Positions 31,783 to 40,122 are shown, counted from the stretch's first letter. The stretch: DNA of 64,000 bases from Streptomyces sp. TBY4 (GCF_024213195.1 NZ_JANAVF010000012.1:1-64000); one strand, 5' to 3'. The notes: generated by a model not told the origin, from the letters alone. Program-made: numbers and translations.

Positions 31783-32631
31783 CTATCCGGCGGAGCCGCC
31801 CGCCTTGCCCATGGCCTTCTTCAGCTCGGCCCCCGCGTTGCGGTAGACCGGCAGCAGGTCCAGGTCGTTCCCGGGGTAGTTGACGATCTGCACCTGTCGC
31901 GCGCCGGAGTCGGGCAGGACCGTCCCGGTCGACATGTGCGCGTTGTCCAGTACCAGCGCCGGCTTCTTCGCCGACAGCTCCGCCAGCTGTCCCGGGGTCA
32001 CCGCCTCCGGGCCGTAGGTGCCCACCGTGGTGGCGCCCGCCAGCTTCGCCGACCAGGCGGTGAACACCTGGCTCACCACCGAGGGGCTCTTCCCGTCCGG
32101 CCAGGCGGCCTGGACGTCCTTGGAGACCCGCCCGTACTCGGTGTCGAACTCCGCCGTCCACTTCGCGGCGGCGGCCTGGGTGCCGAACAGCGCGCCCAGC
32201 CGCGTGACTTCGGCCTTCACCTTGTCGGCGTCGTTGTCGAGGCCGACCTCCACCAGCTTCGCCTTCGACCCGGCGGCCTCCTTGATCTTCGCCGCGTACG
32301 GCTCGAACGGCGCGTAGAGCACGAAGTCGGCCCCGGCGACGGCGGCCAGGTCGGAGGGCTTGGGGTCGTAGTCCGGAGCGTGGTGCACGGACTGCGGCAC
32401 GATCACCTTGACCTCCTGCGCGCCCGCGGCCTTGGCGAAGGCGCCCTCCCAGGTGGTCGTCACGACGACGACCGGGGCCTTGCCCTCGGGGGCGGCACCA
32501 CCGGGCTTGGTGCCGTCGGTGCTGCTGCCGTCGCCGCAGCCGGTCACCAGGGCCAGTGCCAGGCCCACTGCCGTGCTCAGTGCGAGGAGGGAAGCGGGGG
32601 AAGTGCTGCGGACGCGGGTACGCGGCGCCAT
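31783..32631 (-). CDS. Metal ABC transporter substrate-binding lipoprotein (ZnuA-like)
   Basis: This protein of about 282 residues is a cluster A-I (zinc/manganese type) binding protein. It has a signal peptide and lipobox (LALALVTGCGDG). The mature domain shows TTWEGAFAKAAGAQEVKVIV, PKPSDLAAVAGADFVLYAPF and a linking helix. The ligand pattern is unusual: the usual DPH motif reads HHAPDYDPKP, and a later His lies in DNAHMSTG, so specificity is uncertain. It is the last gene of a three-gene operon (ATPase, permease, binding protein) and overlaps the permease gene by 55 bases. Confidence 0.82.
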   Translation of the reverse strand: MAPRTRVRSTSPASLLALSTAVGLALALVTGCGDGSSTDGTKPGGAAPEGKAPVVVVTTTWEGAFAKAAGAQEVKVIVPQSVHHAPDYDPKPSDLAAVAGADFVLYAPFEPYAAKIKEAAGSKAKLVEVGLDNDADKVKAEVTRLGALFGTQAAAAKWTAEFDTEYGRVSKDVQAAWPDGKSPSVVSQVFTAWSAKLAGATTVGTYGPEAVTPGQLAELSAKKPALVLDNAHMSTGTVLPDSGARQVQIVNYPGNDLDLLPVYRNAGAELKKAMGKAGGSAG

Positions 32632-33467
32632 GAGCGGATTCTCCGTTCGGGTACGAGGTGCACCGCGAGGACGAGCGCCCCCGCGGTCAGGACGAGGACG
32701 GGCCCGGGGGGCCAGTCCAGCCGGAGGGCGACGAGGAAGCCGGTCAGGTTCACGAAGACGCCGATCCCCACCGCCCACCCGGTGATCGATTTCAGCGAGG
32801 TGCCCAGCCGGCGCGCGGCCAGGGCGGGCAGCAGGGTCAGCGCGTCCACCAGAAGGGCGCCGGTGAGCTTGATGGCCCCGGCGACCGCGACCGCGACGAG
32901 CACGAGCAGGACGGTGGTCAGCGCCCGCACCGGCACGCCCGAACACTGCGCGAGCTCGCGGTCGTACAGGAGCAGCGCGAGCTCGCGCCGCCGCCACCAG
33001 AACAGGCCGGGCACGAGGACGGCCAGGATGCCGAGCACCACGAGGTCGGCGCCGCCGACGGACAGGATCGAGCCCCAGAGCAGCGCGAACGCGCCCGAGG
33101 CGTTCACCCCCGACACGGCCAGGAGCAGGAGCGCGGCGGCGATCGCCAGGCTCATCAGCAGCCCCATCGCCCCGGACAGCCCGTCCGGGGTCCGGGCCAG
33201 CGGCGCGACCCCGGCCCCGGCCAGCGCGCAGGCCACCAGCGCGCACAGCATGGGGTCCAGCCCGGTGAGCAGTCCGACGGCGATGCCCAGCAGGGCGACG
33301 TGCATCATCGCGAAGCGCACCGGCATGATGTCCAGCCCGACGATGACCACACCGATCACGGGCAGCCCGACGGCGGCCAGCAGCAGGGCGAAGCCCGCCC
33401 GCTGCACGGGGGCCAGTTGCAGCAGGGTCCCGAGGTCGGCGGCCGCGAGGGTGGCAGTGGTGCTCAC
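32577..33467 (-). CDS. Metal ABC transporter permease (ZnuB-like)
   Basis: This 296-residue permease of the ABC-3 family has about eight hydrophobic helices. Family marks are VVIVGLDIMPVRFAMMHVAL, LLFAVSGV-type helix 4, and the cytosolic loop RELAQCSGVPVRALTTVLLV that contacts the ATPase. The last ~22 residues, an Arg/Pro-rich tail, overlap the signal-peptide coding region of the downstream binding-protein gene. GTG 33467 overlaps the ATPase stop (GTGA), so both are coupled. Confidence 0.88.
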   Translation of the reverse strand: MSTTATLAAADLGTLLQLAPVQRAGFALLLAAVGLPVIGVVIVGLDIMPVRFAMMHVALLGIAVGLLTGLDPMLCALVACALAGAGVAPLARTPDGLSGAMGLLMSLAIAAALLLLAVSGVNASGAFALLWGSILSVGGADLVVLGILAVLVPGLFWWRRRELALLLYDRELAQCSGVPVRALTTVLLVLVAVAVAGAIKLTGALLVDALTLLPALAARRLGTSLKSITGWAVGIGVFVNLTGFLVALRLDWPPGPVLVLTAGALVLAVHLVPERRIRSWRRVPASAALPPLPSSH

Positions 33468-34087
33468 GAGACCTCCCGCAACCGTCCGGCGGCCATCTCC
33501 AGCACCCGGTCGCAGCGTTCCGCGAGCGCCCGGTCGTGCGTGACCACGACCAGCGTCACGGGCAGGGCCGTCAGTACGTCGGCGGCCTCGTCCTGCCCGG
33601 CGAAGTCCAGGGCGGCGGTCGGCTCGTCGGCGAGCAGTACGCCGGCCCCCGCGGCCACGCAGCCGATCGCCCGGGCCAGGTACATCCGCTGCAACTGCCC
33701 GCCCGACAGGGTGTGCAGGGGCCGCCGGACCAGCGGCCCCACCCCCAGCCGGTCGGCGGCATCGGCGGCGGCGCGGGGGTCCCCGCTGCTGGCGAGGAGC
33801 TCGCCCCCGAGCAGCGGGAAGCGCCCCGCGGCGGGCTTCTGCGGGATCCACGCACACGCCCGCCGCCGCCAGGCGGGATCGCCCGAGCGGCCGCCGACCA
33901 GGATCTTCCCGCTGACCCGCGGGTGCAGCCCGAGCACGGCGCGCAGCAGGGTGGTCTTCCCGGACCCGTTGGTCCCGGTCAGCGCAACCCGCTCCCCGGC
34001 ACCAACCTCCAGATCGACCCCCACCACAGCCTCAACCCGCCCATGCCGACACCCCACCCCCTCCATCCGCACATCCAGCCCGCCCAT
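33464..34087 (-). CDS. Metal ABC transporter ATP-binding protein (ZnuC-like)
   Basis: This 207-residue ATPase has the Walker A GTNGSGKTTLLRAVL, Q-loop WIPQKPAAGRFPL, signature LSGGQLQRMYLARAI, Walker B GVLLADEPTAALDF and switch His in VVVTHDRAL. It energises the ZnuB-like permease. ATG 34087 is chosen because GAGGGG lies 6 bases upstream and the sequence before it is a low-complexity G-rich frame. It is the first gene of the operon. Confidence 0.9.
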   Translation of the reverse strand: MGGLDVRMEGVGCRHGRVEAVVGVDLEVGAGERVALTGTNGSGKTTLLRAVLGLHPRVSGKILVGGRSGDPAWRRRACAWIPQKPAAGRFPLLGGELLASSGDPRAAADAADRLGVGPLVRRPLHTLSGGQLQRMYLARAIGCVAAGAGVLLADEPTAALDFAGQDEAADVLTALPVTLVVVTHDRALAERCDRVLEMAAGRLREVS

Positions 34088-34459
34088 CCCCAACCCCTCC
34101 ACCGTCACCAACCCAACCTCCGCGCCCAGTTGGTCGTCCACAACCCCCCCAAAGTTCCAGCAACCCAAGACCTGCCACAGCCACCCCACCCCCACCACCC
34201 TCCGCCCCCAGCCGCGACAACCACGGGGCCCCACCCCCGACCGCCCTCCGGTCTCGGTTGGGGCAGCCGCGGGGCCCCGGTCCGGCTGGCCTCCGGCCTC
34301 GGTTGGGGCAGCCGCGGGCCCCGACCCGACGGGCACAGCCATCCCGCCCTGGTGACGTAAGCCTTTCGTCATCGGCCCGGGCATGGCCCCCGCCCCCGCC
34401 CGCGCGTTGAATGCCCATACGGCCGCCCCTACGGCCGCACGCGAGGAAGGGCACCACGA
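34088..34459. other. Gene-free region upstream of the metal ABC operon and DM13 gene
   Basis: This 372-base divergent region contains no credible gene. Its left part is C-rich on the plus strand and reads as low complexity. It holds the direct repeat pair at 34245-34322. I see no Zur-type box (AT-rich TGAAAATGATTTTCA-like), so zinc control through Zur is not supported. TGACG...CGTCA at 34352-34370 is a weak dyad near the DM13 gene. Confidence 0.6.
34245..34322 (+). repeat. Direct repeat pair, 45-base period
   Basis: A 33-34 base sequence running from CCTCCGG through CTCGGTTGGGGCAGCCG to GGCCCC occurs at 34245-34278 and again at 34290-34322 with one substitution and one base of length difference. 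A shorter, diverged third copy may lie just upstream. Confidence 0.8.
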
Positions 34460-35029
34460 GTGACGCAGCACCCGACGCCGAACCAGCCGCAGCCGCCGGC
34501 CAGGAGGCGGGGCGTACGCCGCCCCCTGGCCCTCCTCGCCCTCCCGGCGGCCCTGCTCCTGGGCCTCGGCCTGTACTGGTTCCAGCCGTGGAAGCTCTGG
34601 CAGGACGCCACGGTCCACGAGTCCCTCCCGTCGGCGCCGACGGAGACGGCGACCGCGCCCACCGCCCCGGCCGCCCCGCGGACCCTCGCCCAGGGCGCGC
34701 TGATCAGCCACGAGCACACCACCACCGGCACAGCGAAGCTCATCCGCCTCCCGGACGGCTCCCACACCCTGCGCCTGGAGAACCTCGACACCAGCAACGG
34801 CCCGGACCTGCGGGTCTGGCTGACGGACGCGCCGGTCAAGGAGGGCACGGCGGGCTGGCGCGTCTTCGACGACGGCAAGTACGTCAGCCTGGGCAAACTC
34901 AAGGGCAACAAGGGGGACCAGAACTACGAGGTCCCCGCCGGGGTCAACCTCTCCGACTACGGCAGCGTCACCATCTGGTGCGACCGCTTCGACGTCTCCT
35001 TCGGCGCGGCCACCCTCACGACCGTGTGA
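34460..35029 (+). CDS. DM13-domain membrane-anchored protein
   Basis: This 189-residue protein has an N-terminal membrane anchor near residues 22-42 (PLALLALPAALLLGLGLYWF), a Thr/Ala/Pro linker, and a DM13 domain at ~75-187 (TLAQGALISHEHTTTGTAKL, LRLENLDTSNGPDLRVWLTD, then SDYGSVTIWCDRFDVSFGAA). DM13 domains are proposed to bind a redox group through a conserved Cys, here in WCDRF. GTG 34460 has GAGGAAGG upstream. It is extracytoplasmic. It may share a transcript with the PucR gene. Confidence 0.85.
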   Translation: MTQHPTPNQPQPPARRRGVRRPLALLALPAALLLGLGLYWFQPWKLWQDATVHESLPSAPTETATAPTAPAAPRTLAQGALISHEHTTTGTAKLIRLPDGSHTLRLENLDTSNGPDLRVWLTDAPVKEGTAGWRVFDDGKYVSLGKLKGNKGDQNYEVPAGVNLSDYGSVTIWCDRFDVSFGAATLTTV

Positions 35030-35086
35030 CCCTTGTTCCTGGACAAACCCGCGATACGGGCGCGGCAGGAGCGGGGGGACTGGAAC

Positions 35087-36157
35087 GTGGCGGAACCGCA
35101 AGCACCGCAAGCACCACAACCACCGGAGAACCACCTCTCCGGGTACGCCGACCTGCTCACCGCCGCCTGCGCCACGGGCCGCCGCATGACCCGCCCCGAG
35201 CTGGAGTCGCGCCGCGCGGAGGGGGAGCGGGCGGCGGAAGCCGGACTGCCGCTCCGGGCCCTGATACGCGATCACTTGGCCGCGGCGCAGCTCGTACGGC
35301 CCCTCCCCGCCCCCGGCCCGCTCCTGAAGGCCGTAGAGCAGGCGGTGGACGCCTTCGTCGAGGGCTACGAACGCGCACAGCTGCAGGCGGTCCGCCAGGA
35401 GGAGGCGGCCCGCCGGGAGTTCATCGACGACCTGCTCTACGGCGGCAGCGACCTCGGCCGGCTGGCGGAGCGCGCCGAGCGCTTCGGGCTGCGCCTCTCG
35501 CAGTCGCACGGCGTGGCCGTCGCCGCCGGGCCCGAACCGTACGGTGACGGCTACCCCGTGGCGCGCGGGATCGAAGCGGCCGTCCTCGCCCGGTTCCCGG
35601 GCCGCCAGGTCCTGCTGACGACCAAGGACGGCCTGCTGATCTGCGTGGCCCCGGGGGACCAGCCCGAGGTCCTGGCGTACTTCGCGCAGCGGGCGCACGA
35701 GGCCACCGACGGCGGCCGGATCGGGATCGGCCGCTCGCACCCGGGCCTGGGCGGGGTGGTCCACTCCTACGAGGAGGCCCTGGGCGTCCTCGACCTCGCC
35801 CGCCGGATGGACCTGGACGGACCGGTGCTGCACGCGGCCGACCTGCTCGTCTTCCCGGTGCTGACCCGCGACCGGCAGGCCATGGCCGATCTGGTCGAGA
35901 GCACCCTGGGCCCCCTCCGTGCATCCCGCGGCGGCGCCCGCCCGCTCCTCGACACGCTCACCGCGTACTTCGACAGCGGCTGCGTCTCCACCGAGGCCGC
36001 CCGGCGCCTCTCGCTCAGCGTGCGCGCGCTCACGTACCGGCTGGGCCGCGTCCGCACCCTCACCCGCGCCGACCCGGCCGACCCGCTGAACCGCTACACG
36101 CTCCAGACCGCGGTGATCGGAGCCCGCCTGCTCGGCTGGCCGGACGGCGAAGCATGA
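35087..36157 (+). CDS. PucR/CdaR-family transcriptional regulator
   Basis: This protein of about 356 residues has an N-terminal helical domain and a central GGDEF-like CdaR region (IGIGRSHPGLGGVVHSYEEA). The C-terminal PucR helix-turn-helix contains LLDTLTAYFDSGCVSTEAAR, LSLSVRALTYRLGRV and LNRYTLQTAVIGARLL. These regulators act on nitrogen, sugar-acid or proline use in different bacteria. GTG 35087 is chosen over TTG 35033 because a G-rich ribosome site precedes it. The target is unknown; the downstream NfeD-flotillin genes are candidates only by position. Confidence 0.85.
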   Translation: MAEPQAPQAPQPPENHLSGYADLLTAACATGRRMTRPELESRRAEGERAAEAGLPLRALIRDHLAAAQLVRPLPAPGPLLKAVEQAVDAFVEGYERAQLQAVRQEEAARREFIDDLLYGGSDLGRLAERAERFGLRLSQSHGVAVAAGPEPYGDGYPVARGIEAAVLARFPGRQVLLTTKDGLLICVAPGDQPEVLAYFAQRAHEATDGGRIGIGRSHPGLGGVVHSYEEALGVLDLARRMDLDGPVLHAADLLVFPVLTRDRQAMADLVESTLGPLRASRGGARPLLDTLTAYFDSGCVSTEAARRLSLSVRALTYRLGRVRTLTRADPADPLNRYTLQTAVIGARLLGWPDGEA

Positions 36158-36277
36158 CGCGGGACCCTGCGCCGAGTACGCGTCAAGATTGCCGACCCCG
36201 GGCAATGTGCGCGGCACGCCTCCGGTGACACGCTGCCCGTGTCCGGCGGGAACGTCGCGCGGGCGGGAGGTGTGGTC

Positions 36278-36799
36278 ATGGTTCTGTTTCTCGGTCTCGG
36301 CACGGCGGGGCTCGTGCTGCTGGCCCTCTCGCTGCTCCTGGACGGAGTCCTGGAGGGCCTCTTCGCCGGTACGCCCGAGGGGCTCCTCGGCGGACTGTTC
36401 GACGGCTGGCTGTCCCTCCCCGTCCTCGCGGGCTTCGTGTCGATGCTCGGGTTCACCGGGGCGATCGTCCTCGGGACCACGGGCCTCGGACCGGGCCCGG
36501 CGACCGCCGCGGGCGCTCTCGCGGGGGCCGGCACGGGCTGGGCCACGTACCGCCTGAGCCGCGCCCTGATGCGCGACGGCGGCGGGGCCGCCCCGCGCCA
36601 CGACTCCCTCGTCGGCTCGACCGGCACCGTGGTCACCGCGATCCCCGCCTCCGGCTACGGCGAAGTCCTGCTGAGCCTGGCCGGCCAGCCCGTGAAGTAC
36701 GCGGCGACCGCCGAAGCCCCGCTGCCCCGCGGCGCGCAGGTGTGGGTGGCGGAGACCCCGTCACCCACTTCGGTGGGCGTCCGCCCGATAGACCACTGA
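36278..36799 (+). CDS. NfeD-like membrane protein (YuaF-type)
   Basis: This 173-residue protein has three or four hydrophobic helices and a C-terminal OB-fold domain of NfeD type (SLVGSTGTVVTAIPASGYGE, VLLSLAGQPV, LPRGAQVWVAE). NfeD/YuaF proteins sit in the membrane with flotillins and are encoded directly beside them, as here, where the SPFH gene begins 65 bases downstream. ATG 36278 has GGGAGG 7 bases upstream. The pair probably forms a membrane-domain scaffold. Confidence 0.8.
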   Translation: MVLFLGLGTAGLVLLALSLLLDGVLEGLFAGTPEGLLGGLFDGWLSLPVLAGFVSMLGFTGAIVLGTTGLGPGPATAAGALAGAGTGWATYRLSRALMRDGGGAAPRHDSLVGSTGTVVTAIPASGYGEVLLSLAGQPVKYAATAEAPLPRGAQVWVAETPSPTSVGVRPIDH

Positions 36800-36863
36800 C
36801 ACACCCACAAGACCACCAAAACCCGTACCGATCTGCTCCCACGGGACGCAGGAGGGATCCGCC

Positions 36864-38375
36864 ATGAGCCCAGTCGTCGTCACCGCGGTCGTGGGAGTCT
36901 TCGTACTCCTCGTCCTTCTCGCCCTGGTCGTCGTCACGCGCTACAAGGTCGCCGGGCCCAGCGAGGCGTTCATCATCACCGGCCGGCGGGGCAAGAGGTC
37001 CACCGACCCGGAGACCGGCCGGATATCCACCGACACCACCGGCCAGAAGGTCGTGGTCGGCGGCGGGGTCTTCGTCGTCCCCTTCGTGCAGCAGCGCTAC
37101 TCCCTCGACCTGTCCAGCCGGCACATCCCCATCGCCGTCCGCGGCGCGGTCACCCTGCGCGGCATCAAGGCCAATCTCGAAGGGGTCGCGATCGTCAAGG
37201 TCGGCGGCAACGAGGACGCCATCCGGGCCGCCGCCCAGCGTTTCCTCCAGCAGCAGGAGGGCATCGTCGGCTTCACGCAGGAGGTCCTCTCCGGCGCCCT
37301 GCGCGCCATCGTGGGCCGCATGTCGGTGGAGGACATCATCCGCGACCGGGCCGCCTTCGCCGGGCAGGTCGCCGAGGAGGCGGAGGCCAGCCTGTCCGGG
37401 CAGGGCCTGGTCCTGGACGCCTTCCAGATCCAGGACATCACCACCGAGGGCTCCTACCTCGAGGACCTCGGCCGTCCCGAAGCCGCCCGGGCCAAGCAGG
37501 AGGCCGACATCGCCGAGGCCAACTCCCGCAGGGCGGCCGAGCAGGCCCGCCTGAAGGCGGAGGAGGAGATCGCGGTCGCCGAGCGCACCCTCTACCTCCG
37601 CCAGGCGGAGATCAAGGCCGAGACGGACGCGGCCGCCGCCCAGGCCAACGCCGCCGGCCCGCTGGCCGAGGCCGACCGCCAGCAGCAGATCCTCGGCGAG
37701 CAGGAGAAGGTGGCGGAGCGTCAGGCGGCGCTGACCGACCGCCAGCTCGACACCCAGGTCCGCAAGCCCGCCGACGCCCGCCGCTACGAGGCGGAGCAGG
37801 AGGCGGAGGCCAAGCGGGTGGCCCGCGTCAAGCAGGCCGAGGCCGAGCGCCTCGCGGCGATCGCCGCCGCCCAGGGCGAGGCGGAACGCGCCCGCCTCAC
37901 GGGCGAGGGCGAGAAGCAGCGCCGCTCGGCCCTGGCCGAGGCCGAGGCCATCGAGGGCGCCAAGCGCGGTGAGGCGGAACGCGCCCGCCGCGCGGCGATC
38001 GCGGAAGCGGTCCGCCTGGAGGGAGACGCGGAGGCCGCGGCCATCCTGGCCAGGGGTTCGGCCGAGGCGGAGGCGATGCAGAAGAAGGCGGAGGCCTTCG
38101 AGACGTACGGCGACGCGGCGATGATCCAGATGATGGTCGAGGCCCTGCCCCAGGTCGTGGCCAAGGCCGCCGAACCCCTCTCCGCCATCGACAAGATGAC
38201 CGTCATCTCCACCGACGGCGCGAGCAAGCTCTCCCGCACGGTCACGGAAAACGTGGCCCAGGGCATGGAACTCCTCTCCTCCACCACAGGCGTGGACATG
38301 GCCCACCTCCTGAAGGGCCTCACCACCCACCAGCAGCCCACTTCCCCCACGGAAAAGATCGAAATCACAGCCTGA
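36864..38375 (+). CDS. Flotillin-family (SPFH/band 7) protein
   Basis: This 503-residue protein has an N-terminal membrane helix (VVVTAVVGVFVLLVLLALVV), an SPFH domain at ~30-220 (GVFVVPFVQQRYSLDLSSRH, QEVLSGALRAIVGRMSVEDI), and a long coiled-coil with EA-rich repeats (AEAERLAAIAAAQGEAERAR). The C-terminal flotillin motif includes GDAAMIQMMVEALPQVVAKA. Flotillins organise membrane microdomains and oligomerise. ATG 36864 has AGGAGG upstream. It is downstream of an NfeD-like gene and ends at the hairpin 38395-38420. Confidence 0.94.
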   Translation: MSPVVVTAVVGVFVLLVLLALVVVTRYKVAGPSEAFIITGRRGKRSTDPETGRISTDTTGQKVVVGGGVFVVPFVQQRYSLDLSSRHIPIAVRGAVTLRGIKANLEGVAIVKVGGNEDAIRAAAQRFLQQQEGIVGFTQEVLSGALRAIVGRMSVEDIIRDRAAFAGQVAEEAEASLSGQGLVLDAFQIQDITTEGSYLEDLGRPEAARAKQEADIAEANSRRAAEQARLKAEEEIAVAERTLYLRQAEIKAETDAAAAQANAAGPLAEADRQQQILGEQEKVAERQAALTDRQLDTQVRKPADARRYEAEQEAEAKRVARVKQAEAERLAAIAAAQGEAERARLTGEGEKQRRSALAEAEAIEGAKRGEAERARRAAIAEAVRLEGDAEAAAILARGSAEAEAMQKKAEAFETYGDAAMIQMMVEALPQVVAKAAEPLSAIDKMTVISTDGASKLSRTVTENVAQGMELLSSTTGVDMAHLLKGLTTHQQPTSPTEKIEITA

Positions 38376-38394
38376 CCCCCACCCACCCCACCCC

Positions 38395-38420
38395 GAGGCC
38401 CGCTGCCCCCAGCGGGCCTC
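38395..38420 (+). terminator. Hairpin terminator after the flotillin gene
   Basis: GAGGCCCGCTG pairs with CAGCGGGCCTC around a 4-base C loop, 20 bases after the stop. Confidence 0.75.
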
Positions 38421-38456
38421 ACCCGCACCCCAGCCCCACCAAGCAAAAATGCCCCC

Positions 38457-38954
38457 ATGACACCCCCCACCCCACCCACCTCACCCACTCCCCCCACCCC
38501 CATGGACACGGTCACACTGGAGCGCCGCATCGCGGGGGCCCGCCCCGAAACGGTCTTCACCTTCCTCACGGACCGCGACAAATGGCTGTCCTGGATGGGC
38601 ACGGACGGCACGTTCTCCTTCGAACCCGGCGGCGAGTACCGCACCCGGATCACCGGCCAGAACGTGGCATCAGGCCGCTTCCTGAAGATCGCCCCACCCA
38701 GCAGCCTCACCTTCACCTGGGGCTGGGAAGGCCCGGCCACACCCATCCCGTCGGGCTCCACAACGGTCCAGATCACCCTCGACCCCACCCCCGGGGGCGG
38801 CACGGTCCTCCACCTGATCCACACCGGCCTGCCCACCTCAGAAGCCTGCGAGGCCCACGCAGAACTCTGGCAGCACTACATCGACCGCCTCACCCAGGAC
38901 GCCGAAGGCACCACCCCCACCCCGGACCCCTGGACCCAACACCCTCCGACCTGA
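38457..38954 (+). CDS. SRPBCC / AHSA1-like domain protein
   Basis: This protein of up to 165 residues has the START-like AHSA1 (activator of Hsp90 ATPase homologue) fold: TLERRIAGARPETVFTFLTD, DGTFSFEPGGEYRTRITG, LTFTWGWEGPATPIPSGS and TVLHLIHTGLPTSEACEAH. These bind hydrophobic ligands or act as small enzymes. ATG 38457 gives a Thr/Pro-rich N-terminus, and ATG 38502 (MDTVTLERR) fits the domain better; neither has a clear ribosome site. It is preceded by the flotillin terminator and followed by a hairpin at 38988-39021. Confidence 0.8.
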   Translation: MTPPTPPTSPTPPTPMDTVTLERRIAGARPETVFTFLTDRDKWLSWMGTDGTFSFEPGGEYRTRITGQNVASGRFLKIAPPSSLTFTWGWEGPATPIPSGSTTVQITLDPTPGGGTVLHLIHTGLPTSEACEAHAELWQHYIDRLTQDAEGTTPTPDPWTQHPPT

Positions 38955-38987
38955 CCCCAGGGATCCACCAGGTACCCGAAAATACAG

Positions 38988-39021
38988 AAGGGGCCTGACC
39001 CGCAATGCGGATCAAGCCCTT
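38988..39021. terminator. Degenerate hairpin, shared by the SRPBCC gene and the tRNA relic
   Basis: AAGGGGCCTGACCCGC pairs with GCGGATCAAGCCCTT with one bulge and two G-U pairs around an AAT loop. It sits at the same place relative to the tRNA relic as the strong hairpin 40123-40154 does to the intact tRNA, so it looks like the relic's former terminator. Confidence 0.5.
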
Positions 39022-39022
39022 G

Positions 39023-39106
39023 ACCTGGTCTTACGAAGCCAGGCTGGTGGTACCAGAACCCACGACCTCTCCGTCCGGTCGCCCTCGTCCTCTGAGCTAT
39101 CGCCGG
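39023..39106 (-). pseudogene. Degenerate tRNA relic (attachment-site-like duplication)
   Basis: On the plus strand the block begins with ACCTGGTCTTACGAAG (39023-39038), identical to the bases just after the intact tRNA-Pro (40156-40171). GAACCCACGACCTCT then CGTCC (39056-39075, one mismatch) matches the T-arm side of that tRNA. The minus strand also shows a D-arm-like TAGCTCAG, but the acceptor and T stems no longer pair well, so no functional tRNA is expected. It is either a decayed tRNA duplicate or the far attachment site of an inserted element. The TAG of TAGCTCAG is the stop codon of the lipoprotein gene. Confidence 0.6.
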
Positions 39107-39810
39107 GCCCGTTCGGCGGCGGCGATATCGGACGCCGTCGTCGTGGCCCGTCGGCCGGCCTGGACTTGCTGGAGCCGAGTGATCGTTGCGGCCAGCACGT
39201 CATGGGCGTCTGTGGGATCCTCGCCCGCGTCCTGGACGCGAACTCGAACGATGACCGTGCCGGACCGGCTGTAGCCGTAGACCGTGCCGCTCGATCCGGC
39301 GTACGTGATGAAGAGCGATTCCTCTCCGACGGGCCGGGGCACCGTGACGGGCGTCGTCTCTTCCTTCTCCTGCCACTGGTCGTACGCCGTCCTCGCATGC
39401 TCGGCGTTGTCGAACTGGCAGACGTGCAGATCGATCTCTCGGGAGACGGTCGATCCTTGGTAGTCGTATTTACCCCTGCCCGACCGCTGCCAACCGGCCG
39501 GTGCCGGGCCGTTCCGGGGAGAGCAATCGTCGGGATCCCCCGGACTTCTCTTGTGCAGGCTGCCGGGATAGTAGTCGGGGACCACGTCCTCGGCGTCGGG
39601 AATCGCCTGCGTGATCTGGCTCTGGCTGAGCTGCTTGGTCAGTGGCACGTCGGTGTCGTCCTTGAACGGCTCCACCTCGCCGGTGCCGCGCACAGAGGGC
39701 CCCCCGGCGGGCGCTGCCGGTGCCCCCGTCGGCGCCTCGTTCGCCGAGCAGGCGGAAAGTGTGAGGCAGGCCAGCAGGACTGGGGTTAAGGCGATGTGAC
39801 TGCGCGTCAT
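39097..39810 (-). CDS. Lipoprotein of the insertion remnant
   Basis: This 237-residue protein starts at ATG 39810 with a lipoprotein signal (TPVLLACLTLSACSAN, lipobox LSAC). The mature part has a Pro/Ala linker and a domain with PDAEDVVPDYYPGSLHKRSP, DDCSP and a second Cys in DLHVCQFD, like extracytoplasmic PknH-sensor-type or DUF-type domains of actinobacterial lipoproteins. The base composition is lower in G+C than the neighbours; 39421-39480 is 34/60 G+C. The last six codons, encoding AERARR and the stop, lie in the tRNA relic. It is a likely surviving cargo gene. Function unknown. Confidence 0.7.
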   Translation of the reverse strand: MTRSHIALTPVLLACLTLSACSANEAPTGAPAAPAGGPSVRGTGEVEPFKDDTDVPLTKQLSQSQITQAIPDAEDVVPDYYPGSLHKRSPGDPDDCSPRNGPAPAGWQRSGRGKYDYQGSTVSREIDLHVCQFDNAEHARTAYDQWQEKEETTPVTVPRPVGEESLFITYAGSSGTVYGYSRSGTVIVRVRVQDAGEDPTDAHDVLAATITRLQQVQAGRRATTTASDIAAAERARR

Positions 39811-39977
39811 GTGATCAACATAGCCCGGCCTGCGGGCGCCCGGACCCCAGTAGCCGTTTTCGGATCTTGCACTCTGAGCCGACAGAAGAACTGTCCGGCA
39901 CTCGGGCAGGCTCACTGCTGCGCGGACTCACGCGATGCGGGTGCTCGCCGGGGGCCACGTCTTCCCAAAGGGGGAGC

Positions 39978-40094
39978 GTCGGCCATTCCGGGACGGCCGT
40001 CACCGAGGCGGTGCATCGGAAACAGATCCGTCCGGTGATCCAGACGGGAGCCATCGCCATGGGCGACATCTTCGGGGCCGCTCGGAACCCGTAG
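39978..40094 (+). pseudogene. C-terminal remnant of a tyrosine recombinase (integrase)
   Basis: The plus-strand frame ending at the TAG at 40092-40094 reads VGHSGTAVTEAVHRKQIRPV then IQTGAIAMGDIFG. This fits the C-terminus of actinophage or integrative-element tyrosine integrases (a VGH motif, then T-x-VYRKQIRPVI-x-GA-x-MD-x-IFG). The residue in the place of the catalytic Tyr is His (CAT for TAT or TAC), and upstream sequence in all frames no longer reads as an integrase. It sits 78 bases from the tRNA-Pro 3' end, the usual attachment site. Confidence 0.65.
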
Positions 40095-40122
40095 CCGCTC
40101 AGTTAGTCCCCCAGACGCAGGA

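Noticed and set aside
34352..34370. Zur or other operator TGACG...CGTCA
   Set aside because: The arms are only 5 bases with a 9-base spacer and resemble no known consensus.
33464..36601. Very long minus-strand frame (over 1000 codons) reaching into the PucR and NfeD genes
   Set aside because: Only the first 207 codons from 34087 carry ABC ATPase motifs; the rest is antisense of plus-strand genes and low-complexity DNA.
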